From Ustilaginoidea virens (taxonomy: Eukaryota > Ascomycota > Sordariomycetes > Hypocreales > Clavicipitaceae), in assembly GCF_000687475.1 (NCBI RefSeq), contig NC_057320.1, positions 3,844,001-3,908,000 of the forward strand: a stretch of 64,000 bases of DNA, written 5' to 3'. Position 1 is the stretch's first letter. Each line of letters begins with the position of its first letter. Under the pieces are notes generated by a model that was not told the origin of the DNA, did not search any database, and saw only the letters and a list, made by a program, of their open reading frames with translations. Positions 11,421 to 20,500 of the stretch are shown here, piece by piece. A program made the position numbers and the translations under genes.

Positions 11421-12134
11421 TAGAGTAGTTGCCACCTAACCCTTAGGTTTCGCAATATTATTAAAAGCAATAATATAGTTTATTCTACTTACTATTTATC
11501 TTTTCCTATTCTCCTTATTATTATAAAATAGTATTATTAAGTATAAAATAATAGCTTTTGCAGTATTACTTTTAAGCTTATACCTGTTGCAAAATGGTGA
11601 CTCAGAACACTATTAGAAAGTATACTAAGTACCGACAGTAGCGTACAAGGCGTTGCAGAATAAAACAAAGAGCTGGTTAAAGATTTAAAGCGCATAAGAG
11701 GTTAACCAAAGCAAAGATGTCAGGGAAATCTAATTCTAATTGTTGGTGACTATTCTAGCTAGAAAGAGGGAATTTTGGGCATATTTCTACCATCTTGAAA
11801 AAGTGGTTAAAAATAATGAAAAACCGCAAAAATAGCGAAAAACCCGACGAAAAGTCGGTCTGCCCAACCGTGCCCAGTCTGTGCCCAATATCCTACCCAG
11901 TGTATACCCAACCAAGCCCAGTGGCTTATAGCTGTTAAAATCCTATAGTAGCCTACTAGGCTGCTGGCCTAATGCCCTACTGGCTTACTGACCTTCTAGT
12001 CCTTATACCGCCTCTTGGACTTACGGTAGTCTTACCAACCTTAGGCCTTTGCCTTTTACCTTAGGATTTTCAGTGGATTATTTACTGTATATCAAGTAAG
12101 GTAGGCCTTATTAAAAAAGGTGTGGCATTGCTAA

Positions 12135-12270
12135 ATTAGCGTGGTGGGCCTACTAGTGTGGTGGCGGCCTACTAGTGTGGTGGCTAGTCCACTAGTGTGG
12201 TGGGTAGTCACTAGCGTGGTGGTTAGTCACTAGCGTGGTGGCTAATTACTAGTGCGGTGGTTAGGGTGGT
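12135..12270 (+). repeat. LTR minisatellite, CTAGYGTGGTGG units
   Basis: About seven degenerate units of roughly 18-22 bases with core CTAG(T/C)GTGGTGG. The same array is in the 3' LTR (about 16667-16802) and, with different unit order, in the solo LTR at 7752-8495. Confidence 0.8.
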
Positions 12271-12384
12271 TGGAAAGGCTGGATATAGTAGGGCTGCTGA
12301 CGTATTATATACGTAGCATAGCGAGCATTACGGGGAGCTTTCTTACTGGCTACCTTGGATGCCTGGGCCCACCCCTCCTTCGTG

Positions 12385-12392
12385 TATATATA
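12385..12392 (+). promoter_or_regulatory. Candidate TATA box in the Copia-A LTR
   Basis: TATATATA in the 5' LTR, repeated at 16917-16924 in the 3' LTR, about 280 bases before the LTR end. Position fits a U3 promoter; no transcript evidence. Confidence 0.45.
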
Positions 12393-12672
12393 GGATAGCT
12401 TTTCCCTTTCTTTCTAGATAGTAGAAGGGCAGCACAATCGAGTCTGTTAATGCACTATATGCCTCTTAACTTTTTACCTTCCCTGCGTTTTCTGGTTATC
12501 TTATATTTGCCTTGCCTTTACACTTGCCCTGCTTTATAGCACTTGTATAGTCTTAGGACTTGGTGAAAAATCTAGTATTATACTAAGATTAGTTCACAGG
12601 TCGCAGACAGTCTTGTGCCATCTAGCTAGCTAGTAAGGCTCTGCTTTTATAGTGACCTTGAGAATTGCAATA

Positions 12673-12687
12673 GGTTATGAGCCCGGG
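12673..12687 (+). other. Copia-A primer-binding site, half tRNA-iMet type
   Basis: GGTTATGAGCCCGGG directly follows the LTR. Its complement contains GGGCTCATAACC, the anticodon-stem/loop sequence of eukaryotic initiator tRNA-Met. Priming from an internally cut initiator tRNA is known for Drosophila copia, which has a near-identical site. Copia-B uses the same site. Confidence 0.75.
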
Positions 12688-13415
12688 TTTTTACTTCTTT
12701 GTTTTTACCCTACCTCTTTTGTGTTCACCCCTTGGTCTCTCTTGCTTATTAGTACTACTAATATAGCTATCCTTTGGTATCCTTGGCTTACCCTTATCAC
12801 CTTTGGCTTACCCTTTGTTACCTACGGCATTACCCTGCGGCAATCAACGGCGTACCCCTACGGCAACTTACGGCGTAACCTCACGGCATTTTTAGCGTAA
12901 CCTTACGTTATTTTCGGAGTAACCTACGGCACCTACGGATTTTATAGTGTGATATCTATCACACTATACTACTGTATAACATCTTTACACCTAGTACACG
13001 ACACCTACTGCACTATACGGCACCTGTTATACTCTTCCACTTATAGCACTTTTGGTACGGCACTTACGGCACCTTTTATATTACGGCACCTATAGCACCT
13101 ACGGCACCTACGGCACCTACGGCACCTACGGCACCTACGGCACCTACGGCACTTACGGCACCTTTATATTACGGCACCACATAAGCACCTTATATACTAA
13201 CGCTATATTCTGGACTTGCACAACGCCTACGGCATCTGTGCTTTTATACTGAGACCTACCGCTATATTCTGCGGTTACCTTTTATAGTAGGCTACTAGCC
13301 ACTATATTTACTAGCTGTCCAGCTAGTTACTCGACTATTTTGCCAGCTATTTAGCTGGTTATTCATCTGTTCCTACAGCTATTGGCACCATTTTTAACGA
13401 CTTTTAACCACTATA
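12688..13415 (+). other. Long Copia-A leader with CACCTACGG repeats
   Basis: About 730 bases between the primer site and the polyprotein start, much longer than the roughly 290-base Copia-B leader. It contains dispersed ACGGCA / GGCGTA words from about 12810, then a tandem run of about seven perfect 9-base units CACCTACGG at 13096-13160. Short open frames here, such as one encoding (GTY)n, come from the repeat and are not genes. Confidence 0.75.
13096..13160 (+). repeat. Tandem 9-base repeat CACCTACGG
   Basis: Consecutive CACCTACGG units with minor variants at both ends, embedded in wider ACGGCAC-rich leader DNA of Copia-A. Confidence 0.85.
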
Positions 13416-14501
13416 ATGGCACAGTCTAGGCCTTCCACTTATAAGGCCACTTTGGATTCCAACTCTAAAGCTGATCTTACTGCACGACTACAGCTAGATA
13501 TAGACTATATAAAGTCCCAGATGAATACCCTAACTACCCTTATACAAGGCTTAGTTAGTAGGCAAAATAGTAACGTTCCTACTATTACAATTAGCAAGGA
13601 ACTAGTAGAGGCTACTAGCCCTACTATCTCCGGTCCTACTAATATGAACAGTAAGGACCCTATAGAGGCTACTAGCCCTACTATCCAACCTTCTGCTATT
13701 ACGACTAGCAAGGACCCTATAGAGGCTACTAGCCCTACTATCCAACCTTCTGCTATTGCAACTGGTAAGGAACCTGTAGAGGCTACTAGCCCTACTACCA
13801 ACTCTCCCGCTATTACGACTAGCGAAGAGCCCGCTATTACGACTAGCGAAAATCCCGTAGTGGCTACTAGCCCTACTCCTGCCCCTATAGCTGCTAATAC
13901 AGAATATCAGAAGCTATTACAGTTAGCCGGCATTTGGCATATACGGCTAGGGCATATAGGTATTCAGCTACTTAAAAAGACCTGTGCTAATACCCCTAGT
14001 CTTCCTAACCTTAATAAGGTTAAAGATGCTGATTTTCGCTGCCTAGCTTGTATTCAAGCTAAGAAGGTTAGAAAACCTTCTAAGGATGCGATACCTAATC
14101 CAGCTAAATGCCTGGATATTATAGAAGGTGATACTTTTGCTATATCACCTATGCCATACAACAAACGACCTGTTGCCCTTATATTAGTGGATAGAAAATC
14201 CCGATTCCGTTGGCTTTACTTACTGCCTAATAGGGAAGGCACTGTTGTTTTTAAAGCATTACAGAGCTTTATACAGAGCCTACAGGTCAGATATGGTAAA
14301 ACGCCTGTTGAATTCCACTATGATGGTGGAAATAAAATCAACAAAATGCTTAGTGATTGGCTTATCGAACAGGGTATAACTTTTAATACATCTTGCCCCT
14401 ATATTCACGAACAAAACGGCCTAGCTGAGCGGTCCATTAGGGTTATAGCTAATAGGCTACATACTACTATAGCCTGTTCAAGGCTACCATCTAACCTCTA
14501 G
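13416..14501 (+). CDS. Copia-A polyprotein part 1: residual Gag N-terminus, repeats, integrase
   Basis: 361 codons up to a TAG at 14499-14501. Residues 1-55 are a Gag-like helical start (LTARLQLDIDYIKSQMNTL). About residues 56-155 are tandem SKDPIEATSPTIQPSAITT-type repeats. From about residue 165 comes the GAG-pre-integrase/integrase: WHIRLGHIG (H175, H180) and CLAC (C209, C212) form the HHCC zinc site. The catalytic triad is D239 (IIEGDTF), D303 (FHYDGG) and E338 (NGLAERS). No capsid core, CCHC knuckle or DTG protease is present, unlike Copia-B. The stop falls where Copia-B has Trp in the LWSxVI context, so TGG to TAG is likely; the frame continues directly into part 2. Confidence 0.88.
   Translation: MAQSRPSTYKATLDSNSKADLTARLQLDIDYIKSQMNTLTTLIQGLVSRQNSNVPTITISKELVEATSPTISGPTNMNSKDPIEATSPTIQPSAITTSKDPIEATSPTIQPSAIATGKEPVEATSPTTNSPAITTSEEPAITTSENPVVATSPTPAPIAANTEYQKLLQLAGIWHIRLGHIGIQLLKKTCANTPSLPNLNKVKDADFRCLACIQAKKVRKPSKDAIPNPAKCLDIIEGDTFAISPMPYNKRPVALILVDRKSRFRWLYLLPNREGTVVFKALQSFIQSLQVRYGKTPVEFHYDGGNKINKMLSDWLIEQGITFNTSCPYIHEQNGLAERSIRVIANRLHTTIACSRLPSNL
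13590..13870 (+). repeat. In-frame 57-base repeats in the Copia-A coding region
   Basis: Roughly five units of 57 bases encoding 19-residue blocks (core EATSPT, then SAITTSKDP). The two central units are almost identical, outer ones diverged or shortened. They occupy the place where Copia-B encodes capsid and protease. Confidence 0.85.
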
Positions 14502-14525
14502 TCTGCTGTAATTACTAGCGTTATT

Positions 14526-16343
14526 ATGCTAGTAAATATAACAGCTGTTACTAACAGACCTTCTAGCCCCTATCAGGAGCTACTAAAGGATTACGACCAG
14601 ATAACACCAGAGCACTACCCTAACCTTATTAACCTTAGGGCTATTAGAGCAGCTATTGAAGTGCTTATACCATACGAAAAGCGTGTAAAAAGCCGCAAAT
14701 TAGCGCCCCATACCGAGCCTGGTAGGCTCCTTGCCACTCTAGGTAATAATACTTACCTAGTCTACCTTCTAAATAAGAAGGTTGTTACTAAAATAACCTT
14801 TATTACCTTTATCCATCAAAATAAAGGTATAGGCCCTATTTCTAGTGGCCTAGAAGGAGACTTTCACAAAGGGCAAAATACAGGTTCAGAGGGGGTATTT
14901 AGCAGTAAAGAACCTACTATTTTACTGGATGACCTAGAAAGCATTCCTGACCCTACTAACTCTGCTAACCTTACTAGCATTACTAGCACTAATGCTATAC
15001 CGGATGACCTAGAAAGCATGCCGGACCCTACTAATTTTACTAGTATTACTAATGCTACCCCGGATGATATTACTAATACTAATGCCACCGTGGATTACCT
15101 TCCTAAGTCAGAAGACTTTATAGGCGCCTTTCTAAATAGCGAACTTTCTGAGACTATTTATATAGATATTCCTGATGGATTCCTTGAATTTACGGAAAGT
15201 TTACTAACTGATAGCAAGCTTTGGTCTAATATACAGCGCCAACGGCTACTAACTTTGCTTAAAGAAGCTGTATTTAACCCTTCTATTAAGCAAGCTATCT
15301 TGCTAAAGAAGGCCCTATACGGGCTAAAACAAGCACCCCGCAAATGGCAACACCGGCTAAAAGACCTGATTTCTAGTGAAGGTTTTTTACCTTTAGCTTC
15401 TGATGCTGCCGTCTTTTATAATAAGCAAACCAGCACCTTTATCGTCACCTATATTGACGATTGCCTATTAGTTGGTCCAAATATAACTTATATTAACCAG
15501 CTAAAAAGGAAATTCCATAAGGTCTATGCTATAGAAGACCGCGGTCCGGCTTCCTTCTTCCTAGGCGTACAGATTATACGAAATAGGAAGGAAGGTCTAT
15601 TGTGGCTACACCAAGCCCAATTTATAGCAGAGGTCTTAGCTAAATTCGGCTTACAGGATACTAAACCTCAGCTAATTCCACTTCAACCAGGGATTCTAAA
15701 TGAATCTAGTGGAAAAGACCTCAGCCCTACTGATCAGAGCCTTTATCAGAGCCTTACTGGCACTATAATGTGGCTTATGATGATGACTAGGCCCGACCTA
15801 GCATTTCCTACCCAATACCTCTCTCGGTTTATATCTAAGGCAACTAATGTGCATTTAAATGCTGCGAAAGGCAGCTTTAGCTACCTTAAAGGCACTGAGA
15901 ACCTAGCTATTTGCTTTACTAAAAGCAATCAACAGCCTATTATAACCGCTTATTCTAATAGCGATTTTGCTGGCTGTAAAGAAACCTCTAAATCTACTGG
16001 AGGCTTCCTTACTACTATTAATAGTGGTCCTATTAGCTGGCGTTCTAAGCGAGCCTCTTTAGTAGTACTATCTACTTTAGAAGCTGAATCCGATGCATTA
16101 CTTGAGACTATCCGTGAAGTACAGTGGCTTTTTAACCTTTGTAAGGAGCTGGAAATTGATATTCATGCTCGCACTAAGCATACGCTATTAAAATTCCGGT
16201 ATATTAGGGAGCAAGCCCAGCTAGGCTTGGTTAAAATTACCTACTTACCTACTAATAGTATGCCTGCTGACGGCCTTACTAAGCCACTGCCGGGCCCTAA
16301 ATTTACTAGGTTCCGCGAGTTACTAGGTCTTAGGGCCTGCTAA
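14526..16343 (+). CDS. Copia-A polyprotein part 2: integrase tail, shortened RT, shortened RNase H
   Basis: Same frame as part 1 after the single TAG; 605 codons counted from the next Met, though translation would normally come from read-through or an unmutated parent. The integrase tail (LAPHTEPGRLLATLGNNTYL) is followed by a second repetitive linker (DDLESIPDPTN units, about 14926-15096). The frame then enters RT at DFIGAFLNSELSETIY, skipping the RT fingers region (roughly 110 residues) present in Copia-B. YIDD is at 15450-15461. RNase H keeps SNSDFAG and STLEAESDA but jumps from LEIDIHA to RTKHTLLKF, losing the CDNQGS motif. It ends with a stop at 16341-16343, about 110 bases before the polypurine tract. 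Confidence 0.88.
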   Translation: MLVNITAVTNRPSSPYQELLKDYDQITPEHYPNLINLRAIRAAIEVLIPYEKRVKSRKLAPHTEPGRLLATLGNNTYLVYLLNKKVVTKITFITFIHQNKGIGPISSGLEGDFHKGQNTGSEGVFSSKEPTILLDDLESIPDPTNSANLTSITSTNAIPDDLESMPDPTNFTSITNATPDDITNTNATVDYLPKSEDFIGAFLNSELSETIYIDIPDGFLEFTESLLTDSKLWSNIQRQRLLTLLKEAVFNPSIKQAILLKKALYGLKQAPRKWQHRLKDLISSEGFLPLASDAAVFYNKQTSTFIVTYIDDCLLVGPNITYINQLKRKFHKVYAIEDRGPASFFLGVQIIRNRKEGLLWLHQAQFIAEVLAKFGLQDTKPQLIPLQPGILNESSGKDLSPTDQSLYQSLTGTIMWLMMMTRPDLAFPTQYLSRFISKATNVHLNAAKGSFSYLKGTENLAICFTKSNQQPIITAYSNSDFAGCKETSKSTGGFLTTINSGPISWRSKRASLVVLSTLEAESDALLETIREVQWLFNLCKELEIDIHARTKHTLLKFRYIREQAQLGLVKITYLPTNSMPADGLTKPLPGPKFTRFRELLGLRAC

Positions 16344-16455
16344 CTTATACTAACATACTTTTACTAAGGTTTTTCTTATGTTTTTCCTTAGCACTTTTTA
16401 CTGCATTTTCTTTCCCTATCCTTTACACGATTAGCTTGCTACTACAGTAGCTAAT

Positions 16456-16464
16456 CAGAGGGGG
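16456..16464 (+). other. Copia-A polypurine tract
   Basis: CAGAGGGGG immediately before the 3' LTR. The identical tract precedes the 3' LTR of the Copia-B copies. Confidence 0.85.
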
Positions 16465-17204
16465 TGTTAAAATCCTATAGTAGCCTACTAGGCTGCTGGC
16501 CTAATGCCCTACTGGCTTACTGACCTTCTAGTCCTTATACCGCCTCTTGGACTTACGGTAGTCTTACCAACCTTAGGCCTTTGCCTTTTACCTTAGGATT
16601 TTCAGTGGATTATTTACTGTATATCAAGTAAGGTAGGCCTTATTAAAAAAGGTGTGGCATTGCTAAATTAGCGTGGTGGGCCTACTAGTGTGGTGGCGGC
16701 CTACTAGTGTGGTGGCTAGTCCACTAGTGTGGTGGGTAGTCACTAGCGTGGTGGTTAGTCACTAGCGTGGTGGCTAATTACTAGTGCGGTGGTTAGGGTG
16801 GTTGGAAAGGCTGGATATAGTAGGGCTGCTGACGTATTATATACGTAGCATAGCGAGCATTACGGGGAGCTTTCTTACTGGCTACCTTGGATGCCTGGGC
16901 CCACCCCTCCTTCGTGTATATATAGGATAGCTTTTCCCTTTCTTTCTAGATAGTAGAAGGGCAGCACAATCGAGTCTGTTAATGCACTATATGCCTCTTA
17001 ACTTTTTACCTTCCCTGCGTTTTCTGGTTATCTTATATTTGCCTTGCCTTTACACTTGCCCTGCTTTATAGCACTTGTATAGTCTTAGGACTTGGTGAAA
17101 AATCTAGTATTATACTAAGATTAGTTCACAGGTCGCAGACAGTCTTGTGCCATCTAGCTAGCTAGTAAGGCTCTGCTTTTATAGTGACCTTGAGAATTGC
17201 AATA
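16465..17204 (+). repeat. Copia-A 3' LTR
   Basis: 740 bases, TGTTAAAATC to TTGCAATA, no difference from the 5' LTR found by eye. Includes TATATATA at 16917-16924 and the same minisatellite. Confidence 0.95.
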
Positions 17205-17589
17205 ATAGCGGTGTGCCGGATGCCCTATAATAGCCTGCCGTACGGGCCGGAAGCCCTATATCGGTCTGCCGTAAATGACCGGTGTAGCGGGTGACTGTAT
17301 GTAGAAGGCCGAAAGTGCTGGTATTAGCAAGGTTTGCCCATTTGGTAATCCCGTAGAAATGCGCCGCCTATTGTGGGCCCTGTGGCCCACTGTGACCGGC
17401 CGCTGTGGCCGGATTGTGGGTCGCTGTACCGGTGCCGTGACCGGCGCTATGGCCCACTGTAATCGGCGTTATAGGGCGCTATGCCCCACTATAACGCCTG
17501 GTATAGCCACCGCGATATCTCAACATAGAGACGTCGTACGGTAGCAAGACCAGTACCAAAATATAGCTAAAAAGGCGCTGATTTTAACA

Positions 17590-20500
17590 CCCCCTCTGAT
17601 TAGCAATATGGCTAATCCTAGCATTAGAATAAAAGAAAGAGACCCTATAAAAATCAGAAAAAAAGATGATAATGCTATAGGGATTACAGCCCTAATAGCT
17701 GCCGAAATATAGGGAATTTCGGGCTTAGAAGTGGTTTAGTAAGTCTATCCGCAGGCATATCTATCGTAGGTAAATAAGATATTTTTACTAGGCCACCGTT
17801 GGCCTTCTCACGTATATACCGGAATTTAAGTAAGGTATGCTTAATGCAGGCATACTGATTTGGGTCATTTGCATTAGAAATAGACCCTTAGTTATCGCAG
17901 TATAGTAGTATCGGGCGTTAAATATCGACCTAGATTTCTTTAAATAAATTAGATATCTATTCTACTTTGCGAATCGCCTTAAGCATTATATTAGATTCGG
18001 CTTTAAGCGTTAATAAAACTATAATTGAAGATCGTTTTGACCTCTAGCTAATAGGCCTACTATTTAAGGTAGTAAAATAACCACCAGTAGACTTCAAAAT
18101 CAGCCGGCACCTAGCAAAATCGCTGTTAGAAAATGCAGCTAATACTACGGTAGCTTTAGCGGCTCGGTAATAAATAGCTGTATTTACTATACTAGCTAAA
18201 TAGCGAAAAGCGACCTTAGCAGTATTAAGCTATATAGTGGAAGCCTGTTACATATATCGTGATAGGTATTACGTTAGAAAGGTAAGGTCAGGTCTTAATA
18301 TTATTATTAACTATATCGATGTCCCTACTAGCTGCTAGAATAAGTATTAATTACTAGCATCTAGCGGTATATCGTCAGCCTTAGTAAGTATACCGGGCTA
18401 TAGTGGGATTAGATGCGGTTATGCGTCCTTAAGATTGAACTTCTCAAGGACTTCCGCAATAAATTGCAATTGGTGCAGCTATAACAGGCCCTTTTCTCTA
18501 TCCCTAATAATCTGCACTCCTAGAAAGAAAGAGGCAGGTCTTCGGTCTTTTATAGTATATACCTTATAGAACTTAGCCTTAAGCTGGTTAATATAGCTAA
18601 AGTCCGGACCGATAATTAAGTAGTTATCTATATAGGTCATAATAAAGGTATGCATTCCTTTATTATAGAAGACGGCAGTATTAGAAAGTAGCGGCGTAAA
18701 ACCCTCTTATACTAGAAGGTCTTTTAACCGTAACTACTACTCGCGAGGGCCTTATTTTAGCCTATATAAGGCTTTCTTTAATAGTATGACCTATAATGCA
18801 GAGGGGTTATATCCAACCTTAATAAGCAAGGCTAGAAGTCGTTGACGCTGCTAGTCAGACTATAAGGCTGGGTTAGGTGAGAGTAGGCTTTCTACAAATT
18901 CTAGAAAACTAGCTGGAATCTCTATATAAATCGTCTCTAGTAGTTCACTATTTAGAAAGGCACTAATAAAGTCGATTTGCTCTATTTCCCAATGATTTAT
19001 AGTAGTAAGAGCAAGGATAATCCTCTATATTGGTAGGATCGAAGTAGAAGCATAGGTCTCCGTAAAGTCTTGCCTAAATACCTACATAAAGCCTTTAATA
19101 ACTAATCGTGCCTTATATTTAACCGGGTTATTATTCGCATCTTTCTTAATACGAAAAATAGGCCAGTTGCGCAATATCTTTCTACTAATAGGAATACTAG
19201 CCTTTAGTATAAATTGGAAGATATTTAAGTCGATTAATTGCTTAAATTCTGAAAATAAGGCCTTAACCCAGCTATCTTTATATGGGTTATATAAGACTTC
19301 CTTCTAGCTATTAGGCATACCTTCTAGGGCCCGTTTTGCAGCCTTAATCTTAGCTGCATAGTATATATCGTATATTTGCTGGTAGAAAGCATAAGAAGGG
19401 GGGAAATCTTATGTGGGAGCCTCTAGGGGGCTGCCTAGGTATCCGAAAATTCTATTATTTTTCGGCTAGGTAGGTAGGAACCTAAAAATGCCGTTATTTT
19501 CCGGCTGGGTGGGTAGAAAAATACTGTTGTTTTCCGGTTATATGGGTAGGAAAAAACCCTATTAGTCCGCTTATGGGCCAGAAAGTGACCTATGGTATCT
19601 GTAATTTAGGATACCTTATATATCTCGTATCCGTATATGCGTTCTTCTTCTACCCCTAGTGGCCGTAATAAGCCTATTTTCTGGTACTCGAAATATTTTC
19701 TCCTATAGTCTTTTATTTAAGGCGATATCTAGACTCTCGAATTTCAGATATTCTAATATAGGCAGTGTTTTACTATAGCGAAATGCTATATTTATTAGGA
19801 AGCCGGGCGAAAAGGCAGAATCTATTATATCGGAAAGTCGCAGAAAATTAGTGTGTATAGGGCTTTAAGATTCGGACTATTGAAAATTTGCTATATAGGG
19901 CGAGTCAGAATTTTCATATATGCGGGGTATGCCTACTTTTATGATAAATTCGGAAAATCTCGGTGGTTGAGATTCCTAGTGATAAAAGCTTTTTATATTT
20001 CTTAGTATTTACAGCCTTTTTGTATGGGAAAAGGCTGTATTTTCTTTAGCTGGTGAAAAAGGACCGTCTTGCCTAAGCTGAAAAGCTGAGTTAGGCTGAA
20101 GCGATTTAGAATCGAAAGACGGCGAATTGCTAAGAAATATTGTAGAGTGCTATAGCGGGCTAATTAGTGGTAGGCCCACTGGTTGTGGTGGATCCGTGTG
20201 CTATATTAGGCCCATTAGTTGTGGTGGGCCTGTAGGCTGTATAGGATCTAAGGCCTATGGTAGGCCTATACCTTCGACTAGGCCTATACTATTGGTTTTA
20301 GACGAAATAGGCATATTTAGGCGAGGCGACTTCTAAATAGGCTCTTCTAAGGTAATTTGGTTGGCGTTTACCCCCTCTAAAATAGAAGATAATAGGAAGT
20401 CGAATTTGCCCTCTAGGCTATTTAAAATAGGGCCTATTCCTTTATTTTGGTAGGTAAAGGTAATGAAAGAGGTCTTAGTGACGACCCGGCGATATGGGAT

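Larger units (their letters stand above)
11933..12672 (+). repeat. Copia-A 5' LTR
   Basis: Starts TGTTAAAATC and ends GAGAATTGCAATA. It contains a minisatellite of CTAGTGTGGTGG-like units (about 12135-12270), a small perfect hairpin ACGTAT-TAT-ATACGT near 12302 and a TATATATA at 12385-12392 that could serve as the promoter TATA box. Confidence 0.95.
11933..17204 (+). mobile_element. Copia-A: young, internally deleted Ty1/Copia element
   Basis: A 5272-base element with two 740-base LTRs in which I find no difference by eye, TSD ATAGC at 11928-11932 and 17205-17209, a tRNA-iMet-type primer site, a CAGAGGGGG polypurine tract and one polyprotein frame broken by a single stop. Recent insertion is implied by the LTR identity and by its position at the top of the stack. 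It shares clear protein similarity with Copia-B but lacks several domains, so it is probably non-autonomous. Confidence 0.95.
11585..17589 (-). repeat. 3' LTR of Copia-B copy 2, split by Copia-A
   Basis: Left part 11585-11932 (starts TGTTGCAAAATGG, the LTR end in reverse) and right part 17210-17589 (ends GCTGATTTTAACA). Together 728 bases, equal to the other LTR of this copy. The insertion point is the ATAGC word that became the Copia-A TSD. Confidence 0.92.

Noticed and set aside
12652..12900. 82-codon frame spanning the LTR end and primer site of Copia-A
   Set aside because: Crosses the LTR boundary and the primer-binding site, so it is noncoding leader sequence.
13052..13252. Open frame encoding (GTY)n
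   Set aside because: Product of the CACCTACGG tandem repeat in the Copia-A leader; no coding evidence.
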